8,782 nt of DNA, from positions 1-8,782 of the forward strand of contig JAEXFF010000395.1 of NCBI GenBank assembly GCA_023400335.1. The letters are read 5' to 3'. The notes below the pieces were generated by a model that worked only from the letters and a program-made list of their open reading frames with translations, was not told the DNA's origin and made no database searches. A program made the position numbers and the translations under genes. Below, piece after piece: positions 7,747-8,782 of the stretch (the first letter of the stretch is position 1; each line of letters starts with the position of its first letter). The stretch comes from Bacteroidota bacterium. Lineage in GTDB: Bacteria > Bacteroidota > Bacteroidia > Bacteroidales > Marinifilaceae.

Positions 7747-7774
7747 ATAGCGGAGATGTTTCTTGTTCCGCTAT
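7747..7774. repeat. 8-bp inverted repeat in the NVEALA leader
   Basis: ATAGCGGA (7747-7754) pairs perfectly with TCCGCTAT (7767-7774) around a 12-base loop. On the coding (minus) strand it sits 16 bases before the NVEALA start, so it would be a hairpin in the mRNA leader. On the plus strand it is followed by a T-rich tract (TTTCGTTTGTTTTTTG), which looks like an intrinsic terminator for transcription running the other way, though no plus-strand gene is seen. Confidence 0.6.
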
Positions 7775-7806
7775 TTTCGTTTGTTTTTTGCGTGTAGTCC
7801 TTTCTA

Positions 7807-7824
7807 TTTTGACTGAAATCAAAA
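7807..7824. repeat. 6-bp inverted repeat in the NVEALA leader
   Basis: TTTTGA (7807-7812) is the reverse complement of TCAAAA (7819-7824), with a 6-base spacer. It is AT-rich and weak alone, but it lies between two stronger inverted repeats in the same leader. It could be part of a folded 5' region or a dimeric operator. Confidence 0.4.
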
Positions 7825-7842
7825 CCTGGTTTCGATTAAGTC

Positions 7843-7873
7843 ACGGATGGAAGGGCTACTTTTTTTCATCCGT
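7843..7873. repeat. 7-bp inverted repeat in the NVEALA leader
   Basis: ACGGATG (7843-7849) is the exact reverse complement of CATCCGT (7867-7873), with a 17-base spacer that holds a T run on the plus strand (A run on the coding strand). This is the most upstream of three inverted repeats between the candidate promoter and the NVEALA gene. Confidence 0.5.
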
Positions 7874-7944
7874 TCCGTTTAAATTAATTTCTAGTATTCT
7901 CTATTCTTTATTTCATTTTTTATTATTAAACTATCCATATTCAC

Positions 7945-7974
7945 CAAATTTATATCACCCCAAAAATGAACACA
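7945..7974 (-). promoter_or_regulatory. Candidate Bacteroides-type promoter for the NVEALA operon
   Basis: On the minus strand TAAATTTG (7952-7945) matches the Bacteroides -7 consensus TAnnTTTG exactly. TGTG (7974-7971), 18 bases upstream, is a three-of-four match to the -33 TTTG. It lies just after a possible terminator. Transcription would start near 7940-7937 and leave a leader of roughly 200 bases. The region is AT-rich, so a chance match is possible. Confidence 0.4.
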
Positions 7975-7982
7975 TTTTCTCC

Positions 7983-8017
7983 AAAAAACAAAAAAAAAGG
8001 TTGCGAATGGATTGCAA
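7983..8017 (-). terminator. Possible intrinsic terminator ending the upstream, decayed unit
   Basis: On the minus strand a short hairpin (TTGC 8017-8014 with GCAA 8004-8001, 9-base loop) is followed by CC and a T run of nine, then G and six more T (7998-7983). The stem is only four base pairs, so it is weak, but its position between the decayed genes and the candidate NVEALA promoter is sensible. Confidence 0.3.
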
Positions 8018-8049
8018 TTTTTTGTGATTTTTGTAATTTTTTTGCTGAT

Positions 8050-8232
8050 TCCTTTGTTTATTCCTTTATTTTTTATATCAGTAAAACAACAACACAATCA
8101 TAACAGCCAATACCCCGAAAAATGCCCCTCTCTTTGTCCGTTCCCAGGACACTACAAACAAGACTCCAAAGAAAATGTACGGTCATCTTTCCTTTACAAA
8201 ATTCCTCATCTATAAAACTAATCTTCTTTGGC
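8050..8232 (-). pseudogene. Degraded 3' end of a second MauE/DoxX-type gene
   Basis: Read on the minus strand, 8182-8078 encodes SWERTKRGAFFG followed by VLAVMIVLLFY and a TGA. This matches the end of the intact MauE/DoxX protein (SRERWKRGAFFSG then WVVMLALLFY). The DNA matches too, including GGGAACG, the AAAGAGnGGCATTTTT block and GTTGTTnTTTTA. Similarity seems to continue past the stop to about 8050, where GGAATAAA stands in place of the GGAATGAA that starts lepB in the intact operon. The matching frame is closed by a TGA at 8185-8183. In another frame, ISFIDEEFCKGK (about 8217-8182) weakly resembles VAFADDRIVGK of the intact protein, pointing to a frameshift. The first roughly 280 codons are absent. 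G+C is high (29 of 60 in 8101-8160) against AT-rich flanks. Confidence 0.75.
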
Positions 8233-8237
8233 AGAGA

Positions 8238-8782
8238 TTACTTCAATCTATATCTGATTATAATAGGATTGTCTTCATCACTTATTTCGTTGCTGATTTT
8301 TTCCAATTTCCGGATATACTTGTCATTCCTTTTTTTATACTTCTCTATTTCAGGAACAAGTATTCTAAATGTATTAGCATCTATTACTTCATAAATATCG
8401 TTACCTATGACATAATAATTACCCAAACCTATCCCATACATCGAAGAAATCTGTAGTCCTCCACAAACAATTGTCTCTTCAGTCAGCTTGTTATAGAGGG
8501 CTGTATGAGGTTCTCCATTATAACGGAAATAAATGAACAGATAATTTTGCGATTCCTGTATTTTTTCCACCCCTAATATATAACGTTCCACCACCCGTTC
8601 CTGAATAAGTGTTCTTAAATCCTTTGCAAAATACTTTGTCGGCAAATTTTTGTCAACGAAATTGACTTTATAATCCAATCAGCAAGAAGAAGTGTCTATT
8701 TTGTATATACTATTTTCAGGCAAGATACATACATGAAACTCTCCATCAATACTCGAACAAACATTCATATCAGGCCCTATTC
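8238..8782 (-). pseudogene. 6-bladed beta-propeller protein, 3' part, with in-frame TGA
   Basis: C-terminal part of a Bacteroidetes 6-bladed beta-propeller protein (DUF4934/DUF5128-like). It belongs to a different subfamily from the lipoprotein at 6341-7309. The frame is open from the right edge (IGPDMNVCSSIDGEFHV), runs through LPENSIYKIDTSSC, meets TGA at 8681-8679, and continues as LDYKVNFVDKNLPTKYF to TAA at 8240-8238. The pattern 'IY.I......YKVNF..KNLP' is typical of this family and straddles the stop, so the gene is broken unless the stop is an error. The end, DEDNPIIIRYRLK, matches the usual family C terminus. After the stop only TTG 8678 could restart translation, with no ribosome-binding site. 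The gene stops just before the DoxX remnant. Confidence 0.72.

Larger units (their letters stand above)
7731..8049. other. Gene-free AT-rich spacer before the NVEALA gene
   Basis: No convincing coding sequence is seen on either strand in these roughly 320 bases. Open frames here are short, rich in Lys, Asn, Ile and Phe, and have no recognisable content. The stretch holds the three inverted repeats, the candidate promoter and the weak terminator listed separately, plus a low-complexity A/T tract on the far side (about 8014-8046). Confidence 0.6.

Noticed and set aside
7891..8097. 68-codon minus-strand open frame
   Set aside because: It starts in the DoxX relic in a different frame and crosses the low-complexity spacer; the Lys/Asn/Phe-rich product has no family features.
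8078..8186. Small gene from ATG 8186, preceded by AAAGGAAAG
   Set aside because: The frame is not the one that matches DoxX and its product is not recognisable; the DNA is better explained as a DoxX relic.
7788..8215. Two overlapping plus-strand open frames of 67-79 codons
   Set aside because: They run antisense over the spacer and the relic, lack recognisable content, and have the composition of random AT-rich frames.
8122..8456. Plus-strand open frames of 90-93 codons opposite the propeller pseudogene
   Set aside because: Phe/Ile/Ser-rich antisense translations of AT-rich propeller sequence, with no ribosome-binding site.
8676..8678. TTG as the true start of a 146-residue protein
   Set aside because: It directly follows an in-frame TGA, has no ribosome-binding site, and family sequence continues upstream of the stop.
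8679..8681. TGA read as selenocysteine
   Set aside because: Beta-propeller lipoproteins of this type are not selenoproteins, and no suitable structure or partner genes are seen.

Overview
The window looks like a chromosome segment from a gut-type member of the Bacteroidales. The evidence is an NVEALA-motif small protein, a BF3164/TolB-like beta-propeller lipoprotein, a second Bacteroidetes-type 6-bladed propeller, AT-rich ribosome-binding regions with few strong Shine-Dalgarno sites, and a TolC plus lipoprotein adaptor pair. The genus cannot be fixed from the sequence (an Odoribacteraceae- or Parabacteroides-like host is only a guess). Every convincing gene is on the minus strand, so transcription runs from high to low coordinates. 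The window is cut at both ends inside a gene.

Layout in transcription order. (a) 8782-8238: 3' part of a 6-bladed beta-propeller gene, broken by an in-frame TGA at 8681-8679. (b) 8232 to about 8050: a degraded, frameshifted 3' end of a MauE/DoxX-type gene, homologous to the end of the intact copy at 4724-5755. (c) 8049-7731: gene-free spacer with a weak terminator, a candidate Bacteroides-type promoter and three consecutive inverted repeats. (d) 7730-5780: AT-rich cassette of an NVEALA small Cys-rich protein, a propeller lipoprotein and a thioredoxin-fold lipoprotein with CSSC. (e) 5755-1: higher-G+C, tightly packed run of MauE/DoxX membrane protein, signal peptidase I, O-antigen-ligase-like/TPR membrane protein, TolC-family outer-membrane protein and an RND/HlyD-type lipoprotein adaptor that leaves the window.

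From 6340 to 1 the genes are separated by 24 bases or fewer, or overlap, so they probably form one operon led by the NVEALA gene. Read as a unit, the operon holds a small secreted protein with four cysteines, two envelope redox proteins that could set its disulfides, a dedicated signal peptidase, a Wzy_C-type membrane protein and the periplasmic and outer-membrane parts of an exporter. This suggests a system for maturation and export of a small secreted peptide or protein. That reading is inference from gene content; no gene here proves it.

The two pseudogenes upstream and the sharp composition change at about 5,760 suggest that the AT-rich cassette was brought in, or swapped, by recombination around a duplicated DoxX gene.
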